Assembly: GCF_042453785.1 (NCBI RefSeq)
Contig: NC_091670.1
Location: 39,257,501-39,321,500, forward strand
Length of the DNA stretch: 64,000 nucleotides
Reading direction: 5' to 3'
From: Malus domestica
Taxonomy: Eukaryota; Streptophyta; Magnoliopsida; Rosales; Rosaceae
Position 1 is the first letter of the stretch. Every line of letters begins with the position of its first letter. Under the pieces are notes generated by a model that worked only from the letters and a program-made list of their open reading frames with translations, made no database searches and was not told the origin of the DNA. This document shows, piece after piece, positions 32,631 to 44,943 of the stretch. A program made the translations under genes and the position numbers.

Positions 32631-34313
32631 ATGGTGGCGATGGGTGTGCTGATCGTAACGTTGGGTTTGCTGCTTCCTTTGCTCTCAGGAGCAGTCGACA
32701 TTGGCCGAGTGAGGGAAGTCGCTGCTCGGAACAACGTGACATGTGTCTTAGTGTTTGGAGATTCAAGTGTTGATCCTGGCAACAACAATGTTCTACCGAC
32801 CTTCCTGAAGGGCAACTTCCTTCCTTATGGGAAGGACTTCTTCAATGGCCGCCCTACTGGAAGGTTCTCTAATGGAAGACTTGCCACAGATTTTATTGGT
32901 ACGTAACACAGTTTTAATTCATAATTAGTCACATTATGACTAATTTACTCGTATTTGATACGTTGTGTTTATTCAATTAACTTGCATGTTTCCAATTTAT
33001 GATTAATTACCAGCGGATGCCCTTGGCCACACAAAGATAATCCCAGCATTTCTCGACCCCAATTTGAAGTTGCAAGATCTGCCGCATGGTGTTAGTTTCG
33101 CATCAGCTGGTTCCGGCTATGATGATTTGACCGCCAACATTTCGGTAACTGACTATGGAATACTTTTTAACGAGAAATTTTAGTGTGACGGTCACATAAT
33201 CACAAGTGAAAACTAATGTATATCAATTTTCTTTTTGTTGATTAAACAGAGTGTATTGTCTCTTCCCAGACAACTGAAGTATTTTTTGCATTACAAAGTC
33301 AAGCTGATAAAATTGGTAGGTCAGAAGAAGGCTGAGGATATTATTAGAACTGCTGTACTCATATTGAGTATGGGCACAAATGACTTTGTCCAAAATTACT
33401 ACTTGGACCCAACTCGACCCAAGCAGTTCAGTGTTGAAGAGTACCAAAATTACTTGGTCTCTTGCATGGCCAATGGCATCCAGGTCCTCTTCTTTAATCT
33501 CCTAATCTTTGGCCCTAACTAAAATGTTTGAATCCATAAAATCCCTACGAAATGGTTTCGACACACCTGTTTTCTCCTTCTGCATACATTTCTTTTTATC
33601 TTGGCCTTTGAATTCAATCAGTCAAGGTAAAGTAAGAGACACAAAGAGAAGTGTGCAAAACGAGAAAAATTGCATACACATATCTGTAATCTGTATTGTT
33701 AAACATTTTTTAGGTTTATTTTTGGTGCAGCAAATGGAGAGGATAGGAGCGACAAGATTGGTTGTGGTTGGGGTTCCACCATTGGGGTGCATGCCACTAG
33801 TGAAAACGCTAATGGACGTGACAGCTTGTGCTGAAAATTACAACAAAGTGGCATTCTCGTTGAGTTCCAGGATACAAAAGAAATTGGAGGCCATAACCAA
33901 AACATCCAGAATGAAAATTGGTTTTGTTGATGCTTATGGTATTATGCAAAATGCCATAAATAACCCAAAATTATATGGTCAGTCAATTTTTCTGCTTACT
34001 ATTTATTCATAAATTTATTAAAAATAAGTAATTCGTATCTGATTTGACACTATATAATGGAGACAAGTCCAAATTCTGTGTTATAACTAAAAGAAACTAA
34101 AATTTTTTGTGAAAACTGGCAGATTTGGCTGAAACTTCAAAAGGATGCTGCGGGACTGGAGCCATGGAAATAGGAGATTCATGCAGGGGACTAGAAACAT
34201 GCACTGACCCAGCAAAGTACGTATTTTGGGATGCGGTTCATCCAACTGAAAAAATGTACAAAATCATTGCTGACAAGGCTGTCGAAACTCTTTCCGAAAC
34301 ACTCTTTGTATAA
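32631..34313 (+). CDS. GDSL-type esterase/lipase, secreted
   Basis: GDSL esterases are SGNH-fold hydrolases acting on ester bonds of lipids, cutin-type or other acyl substrates in the secretory path or wall. Five exons: 32631-32898, 33014-33144, 33250-33483, 33731-33977, 34123-34313, all GT...AG, in phase, giving 356 residues. A hydrophobic N-terminus ([19 protein letters not shown]) fits a signal peptide. Block I is [15 protein letters not shown] with the nucleophile Ser, block [15 protein letters not shown], block [11 protein letters not shown] with Asp and His of the triad. Five-exon layout and sequence resemble Arabidopsis At5g45950-like lipases, from memory. All catalytic residues are present and nothing looks broken; the substrate cannot be told. 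Confidence 0.95.
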
Positions 34314-34969
34314 GAGAATTTGGATCGGGGTACGCAGTGATATATGTACAAGCAATCGGTTGGTGATTCTTAAATTGTATCGATTGCTGTCAAAAGAATT
34401 TAAGTACCATTTGAAGGTTCAACTAATTTGTGTTACACGTGAGTAATTGTAATAATCATTTCCTGGTCCAACATAACGCAATTTTTTCACTATATAACTG
34501 TGACACGTATGCTTGCATTTTATTTTGCACACTTGGGTTATAAGATCTTCATGAACGACTATAGTAATTGATCAATTATAGTCCTTGATGATACGACCAA
34601 TTACAGAGCGGAATGCTAATTTAAACAAGTTCTAACTTGTATGTTTTCTGGGTAGGGTGCAGTGAAGGCCAAAAAACATACTTATCTGGATTTGAGACAT
34701 ACAAATGCACTGAAATTGTACAAATAGAACAATTTTTTTTTTCATTCTTTGTTTGTGGATAAATAGATAATATATCATTAATGAGATTAATATTCATGCT
34801 TTACATATCAATTTGCAATTTTAATGTGAGGTAAAAAAAAAAAATTGTAATCTAACACAATGTGCTGGTCTATTATTGCCATTGGAGAGAATTGCCAGCA
34901 CCATCCTACGCATAAGCTGATGTGCATAACTGTACTATATATAGCTGCACAAACTTATTTGCTATATTT
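34314..34969. other. Downstream of the GDSL gene, AT-rich
   Basis: No feature beyond the expected 3' end of the lipase transcript. Its last 17 bp (34953-34969) are the left target duplication of the LINE. Confidence 0.5.
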
Positions 34970-35314
34970 TAGGCTTTCCAAATTAACCAGTGACCACTCT
35001 CTCCTCTGTGAGAGCTATTCTCTCCTCCGTGAGAGCCCCTCCTCTGTGTGGGTACTGAAGCTACTTTCAGGTGTTCTTCAAATTCTTTTTATCAGATCTC
35101 AGTTTTTTTCACCCTCCTAATTTCCCAACACCCTTTTTCTCTTTAAAGTCATTGCGGAACCCATCCCTGGCATTTAAGTTACCTAAACCAAACAAACCTT
35201 TCCCTTCCCCATACCAGTTATTGCTCTCAACAAAATCGATCCTAAATCCCCCTTCCTTGTCAGATAATTCCTGGTAGGGTCAAGATCTGGGCAGTCTATT
35301 CCGGTTTGTTCTAA

Positions 35315-35528
35315 GAGCAACTCCACCCATGGAGCCCTCCCCCTGGCAATCCACTATTCAATCCACCCTATTGAATAGTAACTGCCTTAAATGAATAGTA
35401 ACTACCATTAATGAACAGTAATTGCTATTTACATCTCCACCCTTGGAACCCTCCCCCTGGCAATAAGCAATTAAAATAATAGTTTTTTTGGTTTGTTTAA
35501 ATAATAAAAAATTGCAAAAGCTCCGGTC

Positions 35529-35565
<37 letters not shown>

Positions 35566-35744
35566 GACACAAAAAAAATAAAAAATTGCAAAGCCCTTGG
35601 GCCACAGGCCCGTCGACTCCCCACCCCCCTTCGCTCGGGCTCCCACCATCGCTCGGCCTCCACACGGCTGGACCTCTCTCCACTGGGCCTCCGGCCCCTT
35701 CTTCTCCACTGTCCCCCGAGCAACCCACATGGGTGGAGTTGCTC
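35315..35744. mobile_element. PIF/Harbinger-like MITE inside the LINE leader
   Basis: GAGCAACTCCACCCATG at the left and CATGGGTGGAGTTGCTC at the right are perfect inverted ends, bounded by TAA on both sides (35312-35314, 35745-35747), the trinucleotide target typical of PIF/Harbinger. Internal sequence is non-coding and includes a (CT)n tract at about 35531-35563 and an internal partial copy of the end sequence near 35432-35462. Confidence 0.85.
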
Positions 35745-35992
35745 TAATGGCAGGAAGAAGTGAAAGGGGGTTTATTCCTACCCGTCATAAATGCTCGAAG
35801 CAACTAAAGGTGCAGGGCAGATCTATCATTCATGAAGGTGGTCCCAATAATAAATGCAGACAACCAAAATCAGGCGAGAAAGTAAATCTAAATCTTCCTC
35901 AGTCCTCTCATGCATTTAGAGCCTAGGCCAACCACCCAGCAATATTCAATTCTGATAGTAATGTAGAGGTAAGTTCTCTTGGGTGGAAAAAA

Positions 35993-37678
35993 ATGCTGGT
36001 TAATTTGTCAGTGGGTTGTTGGTATTTCCAATTGGTGTTGAAGGGTTGGGAGGTCAATAGGAGAGCCAAGGAAAAAGGTAGTAAGATTGGGAGGATAATC
36101 CCTATTGTCTATCTATTGTATACTGTGTACAAACTGGTTTGTGGTTTCTATCGATTTAGGAGTCAGATGGCTGGGGCGAAAGTGGAGGAACTTGTAGTGC
36201 ACTTAGAGAAAAAAATGGAGCTTTTTACTATGGAACACGGTGTAAAGCTAGTGGGTACAGCTTTGGTAAATAAGATCCTTAACAAATGGGGAGTTCGAAA
36301 TGTTCTTAGATCCTTATGGAAAGAGATGGGGGAGATAGAAATTAAGTGGGTTAAGGACAATACTTTCATCATCATTGTTCCGGATGAGAGCACAGCCACA
36401 AAGATCATTGATCAGGTTCCTTGGGGGGTAATGAAGCAGAACTTTTCTGTTAAAAAATGGCCACCGGATTTAGCCTTGGAGGAAGTCAATGTGGAAGTAG
36501 TCACGTTTTGGATACAAATTAGGGGTGTCCCGTTTAATTTGAGTTTAGAAGAAAATGTCAGGTGTCTGGTCTCTACAATAGGAAAGTGGAGGAAGTAGAA
36601 GATCCAAAAAGGGCTAGGGGTTTTTTGAGAGTCAAAGTTGCGGTCGATACTTCGAAGCCCCTTGTTACCGGTTGTTGGCTCCCGCGGGAAAACAAAGAGG
36701 AGACGTGGATTGAAGTTAGATATGAAAGACTTCAAGATTTTTGTTATAGATGTGGAAGAATCGGGCATGCCAACAATGAATGCAATTTCGAAGCTGTGAA
36801 GGGAGGTATGGCAGGGTATGGGGAATGGACAAAAGCGGCACCAGTGCGAGCCTTTATGGAAAGGCCAAGACCTGTGGTCATCAATATGGGAGAGAGAAGA
36901 AGTACGGGGATAAGAAGGAGGGGAACAAGAGGTAGTATTGGGGTGCATAATGAGTCAAGTGCATCTAGGGAGGGTGCTTCCAAACAACCTGTACCTCAGC
37001 AAGGATTAGGAAACAATTTAAGGAAATGGCACAGGATGAATAGAATGAGAGATGGACTGTTTCTTAACCTGGCCCAATGGATCAGGGATAGTTGTGGGCT
37101 GATGGGGCAGAACCGCTTTGTATTGGGTTTTCAACCGGGGGTGGATCCAAATGAGTATGGAAGAATACCATTTATCGTGATAGAGGAACTAGTGGAACCA
37201 AACCATGCACCTAATGGGAATGGAATAGTGGAGCTGTATAATCAAGGTCACTATTCAAGGGAACTGCACAGAAGAGATCCAAGTATGAAACAAACAGAAA
37301 TAGCGACGGATTCAGATCATGAGTCGAAAAGGGGAATGAGTAAGAGTAAAAGGGATTTGGAAGGGGTAAGTAATGAGGGGGGTCTATCATCCTAGAAAAA
37401 AAATGAAAACTGGCGATGATAGAAGCAAAGTAAGAGGAAAAGATGAGAGAGCTGCTGCTAGATTGGGTAAGATGCCTATAAGTGACAGACACTTGTTAAT
37501 GGAAAAGGAGAGCTATACGGAAGAGATCTTACAGGAGGTCCCGATAGAAAAGCAGGAAATTGGGGAATTTATACAGATGACCCCTGATGGTGAGAATAAG
37601 GTAGAGAGGTCTAAAAAAATGGGGTTTTCATCCCGAGGTGGTGGCGGCTGGCCTTACTCAGCTGCAAGATCGCCATGA
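35993..37678 (+). pseudogene. LINE ORF1 (DUF4283-like plus CCHC zinc knuckle), frameshifted
   Basis: ORF1 of plant L1 elements encodes an RNA-binding chaperone. The first frame (to 36598) carries the DUF4283-like region (EIKWVKDNTFIIIVPDE, QVPWGVMKQNFSVKKW). The second frame (36562-37395) continues with ARGFLRVKVAVDTSKPL and the zinc knuckle CYRCGRIGHANNEC. A third (37373-37678) ends GGGGWPYSAARSP, a common ORF1 terminus. Two frameshifts therefore break it, near 36585 and near 37380. The true start codon is uncertain; an ATG at 36168 just before the conserved part (MAGAKVEELV) is also possible. Confidence 0.8.
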
Positions 37679-40600
37679 TACACCTGTTTTGGAACTGCCG
37701 TGGTCTAGGGTCGGACACAGTGGTTCGTGCCTTACATGGGCAAATAAGGGAACACAGACCCTCGATGATTTTTCTTTCAGAAACCAAAATGAAAGATCAT
37801 CGAATAGCTGGAGTAAGAAGGCGGATGGGGTACTCGAATGGTTTTGATGTAGCTCCGATCGGGAGAGCTAGAGGGCTTAGCCTTTGGTGGGAGGACTCTG
37901 TCCAAGTGGAGGTGATGGAATTTTCTAAGCATTTTATTGATGCTAGATGTGGGTTGGTTGACTCGCAAGTTAAATTTCGGTTTACCGGAGTTTACGCGAC
38001 ATCGTACAGGATGGAGAAAGAGGCATTTTGGAGGGGTATGATTCAGAATTTCAGCCCAGATAATATGTCATGGATTTGTGGTAGGGACTTTAACGAAGTC
38101 TTATGGGATCATGAAAAATCTGGGGGAGCGGAAGTGAGATACAACCGTCCTAGATACCTGGAGGAGTTTAGGTGCAAGGTGGAGGTTATGGATTTGGCAT
38201 TTAATGGACCCAAATTTACTTGGAGGGGGACTCGAAATGGGCAGCTGGTGGAGGCTAGGCTGGATAGGGGATTGGTGAATGCTTGTTGGCAATCCACTTG
38301 GCCTAATACGTCGGTTAAAATCAGAACGTCTCTAGGGTCTGACCATAGTCATGTGGTGGTAATTTGTGAGCCTAAGAGTAATAAATCGAAGAAGATGTTT
38401 CACTTTGAGGCCTTTTAGGCTAAGGACGGGGAGTGCAGGGACATCGTGAGAAATGCTTGGAATCAATCCAGGGAGGGGAGTCCTATTGAGATATGGAATC
38501 ATAAAATCAATATTTGTCGTGCCAAATTAATCAACTGGAGCAGGGGAAAATTCAGTAACCGTGGAAGGCAAATTAAAGAGATGTTGGAATGTCTGGGTCG
38601 GCTCCAACAGAATTGGAAGGAGAATGAGAAGGAAATTGTGGCTCTTTCCAACAATCTTGATCAATTATGGAGGCAGGATGAGTGTTACTGGCAGCAAAGA
38701 TCCTGGGTGAAATGGCTAAACGAGGGAGACGCCAACACCAAATTCTTTCATCAGTCTACCCTTCAAAGAAGACGAAGAAATAAGGTGGTGACTTTAAAAA
38801 ATAGCAGCGGAGAGTGGATTGAAAGCCCAAGTCTGATTAGGAGTTTGGTGGATGATCATTTCATGGAGTTATTCAAATCGTCTGGGCACAGGGAGTGGGG
38901 AGAAATCCTCGATTGTGTGCTTCCAAAGGTTACCAATGAAATGAATGCTACCCTTATGGGTACGGTCTCGGTTGATGAAGTGAAATATGCTGTTTTACAA
39001 ATGAGTGGGATGAAGGCCCCTGGTCCCGATGACTTCCTGGGGATTTTCTATCAGGCTCATTGGGACATTCTTACTGTGGATGTGAATGAAATTATTGGAG
39101 AATTTATGCATGGTTTAGAAAATCCCATGAGAATCAATGCTACTCATTTGGTTCTGATACCGAAAGTTCAAAACCCAGAATCCGTTTCTCAATTTCGGCC
39201 TATCAGTTTATGCAACTATTCTTATAAGGTTATTTCGAAGGTTTTGGCGAATCGTCTCAAGCCGTTTCTTCCGGAGTTAATTTCCCCTACCCAAAATGCC
39301 TTTGTGGCAAGAAGGCAAATCTAAGACAATATTGGAATTGCGCATGAATTATTCCATTTTCTTAAATTGAGGAAAGCAAAATGCAAATTCGAGTTGGGCA
39401 TTAAACTGGATATGCATAAGGCCTACGATCGGGTGGAATGGGATTTTTTAATGGTAGTGATGGAGAAATTGGGGTTTGACAGTAAGTGGAAAAGCTTGAT
39501 CCTGAGATGCATTTCTTCTGTGAATTTTGCAATCATTCTGAATGGTCTTCTTGGAACTAAGTTTGTGCCTTCTAGGGGGCTCAGACAAGGAGATCCGCTT
39601 TCCCCCTACCTATTCTTGTTGGTTAGTGAAGTGTTATCACTTCGCATCCAGCACGCTAGTGATAGAGGTTGGATCAGAGGAGTCCAAATGAACAAGCCTG
39701 GCCCGACAATATCCCATATTTTCTTTGCTGACGATACTCTAATTTTCCTGAGAGCTGAGGAGGAGAACTGTCAGAAATTATCCTAAGTCATTGATGATTA
39801 TTGGTTGGCGTCGGGTCAAAAAGTTAATAAGTCAAAGTCAAGCGTATTTTTTGGTAACAATATGCCTGAGTCTTTATCACTTCATTTGGCGAACATACTG
39901 GGTATGGAGAAGGTTGGAGATCCAGGTGTCTACCTGGGGGTTCCCGCTATTTGGGGTCGTTCGAAAAAAAGTGGGCTAGCCTACGTTAAAGAAAGATTAC
40001 TGGGTAAGCTCAGGGGATGGAAGAAAGCCGCTCTCTCTCAAGCGGGGCAGGAGGTCCTCATAAAAGAGGTGGCGCAAGCAATCCCTGCATATCCTATGAA
40101 CTTATTCAAGTTTCCTACTTCTCTATGCAATGAGTTGGATGCCATGTGGGGGCAAAAAGATGGTGAACAACGTATTCATTGGGTTTCTAGAGAGAAGTTG
40201 GGATGGGCGAAGGATATGGGCGGGTTAGGTCTTAGGAGTTTCGAGGTGTTCAACGATGCCCTGTTGGCTAAGCAGTGTTGGAGATTAATTGAGGAGCCGA
40301 ATTCTTTGTGGGGTTTGGTGCTTAAGGCACGGTATTTCCCTAATTGTTCATTCATGGATGCTAAAAGGGGTGGGAGAGCCTCTTGGGCCTGGTCTAGCCT
40401 CCTCACTGGAAGGGACATTTTACGTAATGGAGCTTATTGGAAGATTCTGAGTGGAAATGAGGTTAGGGTGTGGGTTGGTAGATGGATCCCATCTATTCCA
40501 ATGGGAAGACCTTCTCAATCGGGGACGGTACAGGTTTCTAATAATTTGGTGGTTAATTAGCTGATTTGCTCTGAGAATAGAATGTGGGATATAGATTTTC

Positions 40601-41802
40601 TAAAGCCATTCCTGGAAAGGTCCGAGTTTGATGCTATCCTTGAGACCCATATTGGAGACCCTTTGTTACGTGATCGTTTGGTTTAGCCCCTAGATAAAAA
40701 AAGGGTATATTCAGTTAAATCCAGATATAAATGGGTGGTTGGTCGGAATCTGCCCCATGGGGGTATTAATATTAGATCCTCGGTCACCATTCCTGCCCAT
40801 CTATGGAAGTGTGTGTGGAAACTTGAGGCTTCTCCAAAAATCAGATGCTTTTTATGGAAGACCCTTCAGGAAGCTATGGCTACTATGTCAAACCTCTTCC
40901 GAAGAAGATCTTCCCCATCTCCGTTATGCCCGATTTGTAAGAATCAGGATGAAACAATTGTACATCTATTTTTGCAATGCCCGTGGGTGGAGGCTGTTTG
41001 GTTCGGGGGAAGCTTGGGTATGACGATTAATCAGACGGATACTTCTTCTTGGGCAGGCTGGTTGTTACAGAGGTTTGATTCAGCGAAGGGATCAATTGAG
41101 GTGAGAAACAATATGCTCTCATATATCGCTTTCACTTGTTGGCATATATGGAAAGCCCGATGTAATATGCAATTCAACCAGCAACCAATTCATACTAGGC
41201 AGGTTATTTTGGCCATTTCTGTATCGGTCTCTACATTCAAAGAAGCCTGGGGTGGTCCTCGGACTACGCCTCCACCTCGTGGCCTGGTTTAATTGGTTTA
41301 TGTTTGTTGGTCTCCTCTGTGTACGGGTTTCGTTAAGATAAATGTGGATGCTAGCTGGGGGTCCTGTGATGGACGGGGATTCACGGGTATTGTTGCACGG
41401 GATGAGGAATGGAGGTTTCTTGCTGCTAGTAGATCAGGTGTGAAGGCTACTAGTGTGGCTATGGGAAAGGCTATGGCAATCTTGCACGGGTGTATGCTTG
41501 GCAAGATGATGAGATGGAATAAGATTATTTTAGAGTCCGACTCGTTGGAATCGATTTCTTGCCTTAGGGACATGGCTAAGAAAGGCGGTTGGGATGCCTT
41601 CCCCTCTTTTCTGAATTGTGTTAGATTGGGAAAGGAGTTTCTTGATTGCCGCTGGTCTTGGGTTCCAAGACTGGCCAATTCAACAGCGGACCATTTGGCG
41701 TCGCGAAGTAGTAGGGAAGTATGTGATCATGTGTGGGTTGATAGACCCCTATCTTCCTTGGTTCATGTTTTGTGTAACGACGGTTTACCTTATCCGCCTT
41801 AA
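37675..41802 (+). pseudogene. LINE ORF2: endonuclease, reverse transcriptase, zf-RVT, RNase H, with in-frame stops
   Basis: ORF2 starts MIHLFWNCRGLG and reads in one frame for 4.1 kb. Order: apurinic-type endonuclease (LSETKM, CGRDFNEV, GSDHSHV), RT (KAPGPDDF, LVLIPKV, FRPISLCN, GIKLDMHKAYDRVEW, GLRQGDPLSPYLF, FFADDTLIF), a zf-RVT region (SPKIRCFLWK, CPICKNQDETIVHLFLQC) and a plant-type RNase H (VKINVDASWG, ESDS, NSTADHLA). About six stops interrupt it, at 38416, 39322, 39784, 40558, 40684 and 41290, with no frameshift. The surrounding codons suggest Trp to TAG and Gln to TAA changes. It cannot make a full protein. Confidence 0.92.
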
Positions 41803-42083
41803 TGGTTTGTGGTATTGCGTGGAGGGACGCTTTAGCATTTGTTGCGACATCGTGTTTTCTCTGTAACCTCCTCGCTCTACCCTTTCCAAGTAGTTATTGG
41901 CTGTTTGCTTCGGTGTAGGCTCTCTTTGTATTGTTTGGCATCTTTGCCCGGTTATTGAATCTTCTGATTTCCAAAAAAAAAAAAAAAACTTACTTGCTAT
42001 ATTTATTAATAATTTGATTAGAACATTTAATAGAAAAATATTATAAAAGTTTTATTCAGGTTTATATTCTTTTAAGTTTAGAG

Positions 42084-42302
42084 TCGTTGACTATGCCTTT
42101 CGGCTTGATCTGAGGTCATAACTCATCATTCGTGAACGAATTTTACGGAGGAATCCTTAGGTTTTCAGGGCATTAATCCATCACCAATGTTTGTGTTAAT
42201 CAAGCCGACATTCTCACTCCCGCTTCGTTACCGCCGCTCGCGCAAGTGCTTCTCTCTAGGCAAAGCCCTCCCCTAACGATGCATTTTTACTCCCCACAGG
42301 GA
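42084..42302 (-). pseudogene. Second plastid-type 23S rRNA fragment (NUPT), antisense
   Basis: The plus strand reads as the complement of a 23S central region: GACTATGCCTTTCGGCTTGA, TTCGTGAACGAATTTTACGG, AGGAATCCTTAGGTTTTC, CACCAATGTTTG, TCAAGCCGACATTCTCACTC, GCTCGCGCAAGTGCTTCTCT, and CGATGCATTTTTAC. These are conserved words of bacterial/plastid 23S. It is another part of the gene than the fragment at 19.6 kb and has fewer changes, with small deletions near 42245. Ends are approximate. Confidence 0.75.
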
Positions 42303-44139
42303 TTTTTTTGCCTTGTGTTATTTTGACTATTGTCTACCCCTTCATTAAATTGATAATATGATAAGTGTGAGACAATTTATGGGTTATTGTGGAATTAATA
42401 TGCCACATCGTCAATATAATGAAAGCTTATACAATCAAATAAATAGAAATCATATACTTTTTCAATTTCAAAACCTCATGATGTAATATGATAAAATTAA
42501 ACTTTGTGGTCTTTTTCAAATATTATGCAAAACCTGGAGGGTGTAAAATGTAGTTAGATCTTTTCTTTATGAAGCAGGGATAATTGAATTTGAATGCAAA
42601 GATGACACACTATCCTAGCTAACCAAGCGTTTAGGTCTTAAAAAAACGATATCAAGTTGAAGCTTGAGGGAGCGCATGACATCCTAGCACAAGTGAAAAA
42701 TCAGCGAGAGATGCCAAACAAACTTAAGCTTTGCAAGAATATGTTCTCCTTTTGCCATCAACAGAAGCAAGGAGAAGTGATCAAAGTCAAACCCCTTGGC
42801 TCTGAATACATTTCTAACACGCCTAATTCAAATGCACCCACGGATTTTGAAAAATATTCCACTCCAAATCATGTTCATACGCCGCATCTACATAACAACA
42901 TCCCTAGCTTGCTTTGATCTTCTGCAAATCCAACCTCCCCTTTTGTCATCAGCCCTTATTATTTTTATTCTCACTAGCTACGTATTATATTATTATTCTA
43001 ACTGAAGCGTGCGGCTAGTTTATGACATTGATAGCTTGTATTTATGCATCTACTTGTTAATCAAGCTGGCATTTCTTGGGCTCTAAGATATGCCAGCTTA
43101 TTGCAAAAAATGAATATCACAAGGTTGAATACCGTGGCATTTCTTGGATACCGTGTTTACTGCCATTTCTGGGTTCCTTGGACGGGACTGGATTAGTCCA
43201 AAAAATGAATATCACAACATTGGATTGGATGGAGTTTTACAATTATTAACATTTATATTTTCCGTGTAAATTTCAAATGACTAAAGGGTTTTCAACTTCC
43301 CTCTTTGAAGTCTTTTCGATGATAAAATAATGTTCTTTTGGAAAAGTCTTCAAGTAAATTAGTATAGGGCAGCACTTTTGGACTTTACAATTTAGCAGTC
43401 TCTTCTCTGTGTGGGTAAAAAGATTTTAGAACTCTCATATTATATCTTTTTTCAAGGGTACACAAGAATTTACTTGTGAAATCAGTAGCTTCAGGTGAAA
43501 GGGATCTGATTTGCAACAAGAATTAATTAATTATGTTCAGATGAGATATTTTTTCTAATTAATCCTCAAATGATCCAAATCCCTTCCCACCTGATTCTGC
43601 CAAGTGCCATCTATATATGATATTATATTGTCTCAGTTGAGTCCTAAAATACAATTCTGAATACTGCAGCCATCTTTCTGCAATTATTTTCAAAGAGTAC
43701 CTTAAGGAAAAAATGATTTTATAGTAGGTTTTTAGGATTGTTTAAAAGCGAGAGTGTAAGCATGCCAATATGAAAACTCAACTTAATACTCCGTCCAGCT
43801 TTCAATTCGTCTTCTTCTTTGTTTCTTATGTAATCTTCATGAATTTGAGGAAGGTGTTGACAATAGAAAACCGTAAGTACATAGAATCTACATCGATAAA
43901 GCCGCGGAAATGATTAGAACACCACACAAGTCGATGTGGGAGACTTAATAATGAATCCCACATTTTATTAAACACTTAAACTCCTGAAATCCTCCATGTA
44001 TTTAGCAGCTGGATTGAGCTACAAGTTTCCAGCCCCTTCATTAAAAGCTTAGCTGTTCACGCGTCTCTCTTTAGTCCTTTATATTGCCCATTTTCTCAAT
44101 CTCTTCTCTCCCCTCATATCGACTTCAAATTGTGTGAAT
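42303..44139. other. Intergenic, ERF upstream region
   Basis: AT-rich with no coding signal. CTTTATATTGCCC at about 44076-44088 is a possible TATA region for the ERF gene, some 55 bp before its ATG. Confidence 0.45.
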
Positions 44140-44943
44140 ATGACTGTACATAGTGATATTCATGCAGAAAAGCCAGCATCTGAAGATATTCATGCAGAAA
44201 AGCCAGCATATGAGGCTATAGTACTAGAGAACGTGTGGGCGAGCTTTATCGGTGTGGATGGACCCAAAAACGCAACAGAATTGTCTCAATCCTGGGAAGA
44301 TATGCCTCCTCTTGATGGGAGAGAAGGTTCAATGGAAGTTCTACAAAGGCTACCAAGCCTAGGTAGGTGGATATCAATGGGAACTGAGGCCTGGGAGGAG
44401 CTTCTGGACAGTGTTGTTGGTCCTGCACAAAATACGGAGCAGTCTTGCAATGACAAGTTAGAAGGCAATGGAACTACAAATTTGGAATGTGAAGCAAAGG
44501 TCGAGAGAGCAAAGAAAGTGGAAATTGCGAAGCACTACCGCGGAGTTAGGAGGCGGCCGTGGGGCAAGTATGCAGCAGAGATTAGGGACTCAACAAGAAA
44601 AGGGGCTAGGGTTTGGCTTGGGACTTTTGAGACTGCTGAGGAGGCCGCTTTGGCTTATGACAAGGCTGCTTTGAGAATTAGAGGCTCAAAGGCACATCTT
44701 AACTTCCCCCTTGAAACAGTTGCAAAGGCCATGGGATTGGATTTCTTCAGCATTTCTTTATCCTCAATTGGTTCGAATCCTCGGAAGAGAGGGTTGAGAG
44801 ATTGGGAAGAAAATGTTGAGGAAAGAAAACCTGCAGTGAAGAGGAAGGCAAGCATGCAAAAGATGTGTGATCATGAATTTGATGTATTTGAGTTCCAAGA
44901 CCTGGGAAGTGACTACTTGGACAGTTTGCTGTCTTCTATTTGA
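44140..44943 (+). CDS. AP2/ERF transcription factor
   Basis: ERF proteins bind GCC-box DNA through one AP2 domain and regulate ethylene, defence or stress genes. The open frame is intronless, 267 residues; I start at the ATG at 44140 because the frame upstream begins with a GTG only. The AP2 domain spans about residues 131-190, from [20 protein letters not shown] to HLNFPLE, with the RGVRRRPWG and WLGTF(E)TAEEAA(L)AYD signatures and the Ala/Asp pair of the ERF (not DREB) group. The acidic C-terminus [16 protein letters not shown] resembles an activation motif of group IX ERFs. The N-terminus holds an in-frame 30-bp tandem repeat ([10 protein letters not shown] / [10 protein letters not shown]). 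It looks intact; subgroup is a guess. Confidence 0.93.
   Translation: MTVHSDIHAEKPASEDIHAEKPAYEAIVLENVWASFIGVDGPKNATELSQSWEDMPPLDGREGSMEVLQRLPSLGRWISMGTEAWEELLDSVVGPAQNTEQSCNDKLEGNGTTNLECEAKVERAKKVEIAKHYRGVRRRPWGKYAAEIRDSTRKGARVWLGTFETAEEAALAYDKAALRIRGSKAHLNFPLETVAKAMGLDFFSISLSSIGSNPRKRGLRDWEENVEERKPAVKRKASMQKMCDHEFDVFEFQDLGSDYLDSLLSSI

Larger units (their letters stand above)
34970..41987 (+). mobile_element. Full-length L1-type LINE, inactive
   Basis: The element runs from a pyrimidine-rich 5' leader (CTCTCTCCTCTGTGAGAG repeated in variant form) to an A15 tail at 41973-41987. The 17-bp word ACTTAYTTGCTATATTT flanks it at 34953-34969 and 41988-42004 with one mismatch, a typical L1 target duplication. 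ORF1 and ORF2 are in the usual order. A MITE was later inserted at 35315-35744 in the leader. Without the MITE the element is about 6.6 kb. Confidence 0.92.

Noticed and set aside
35358-35763. Overlapping open frames on both strands, Arg/Glu- or Ser/Leu-rich
   Set aside because: They lie within a MITE and its (CT)n tract, so they are low-complexity shadows.
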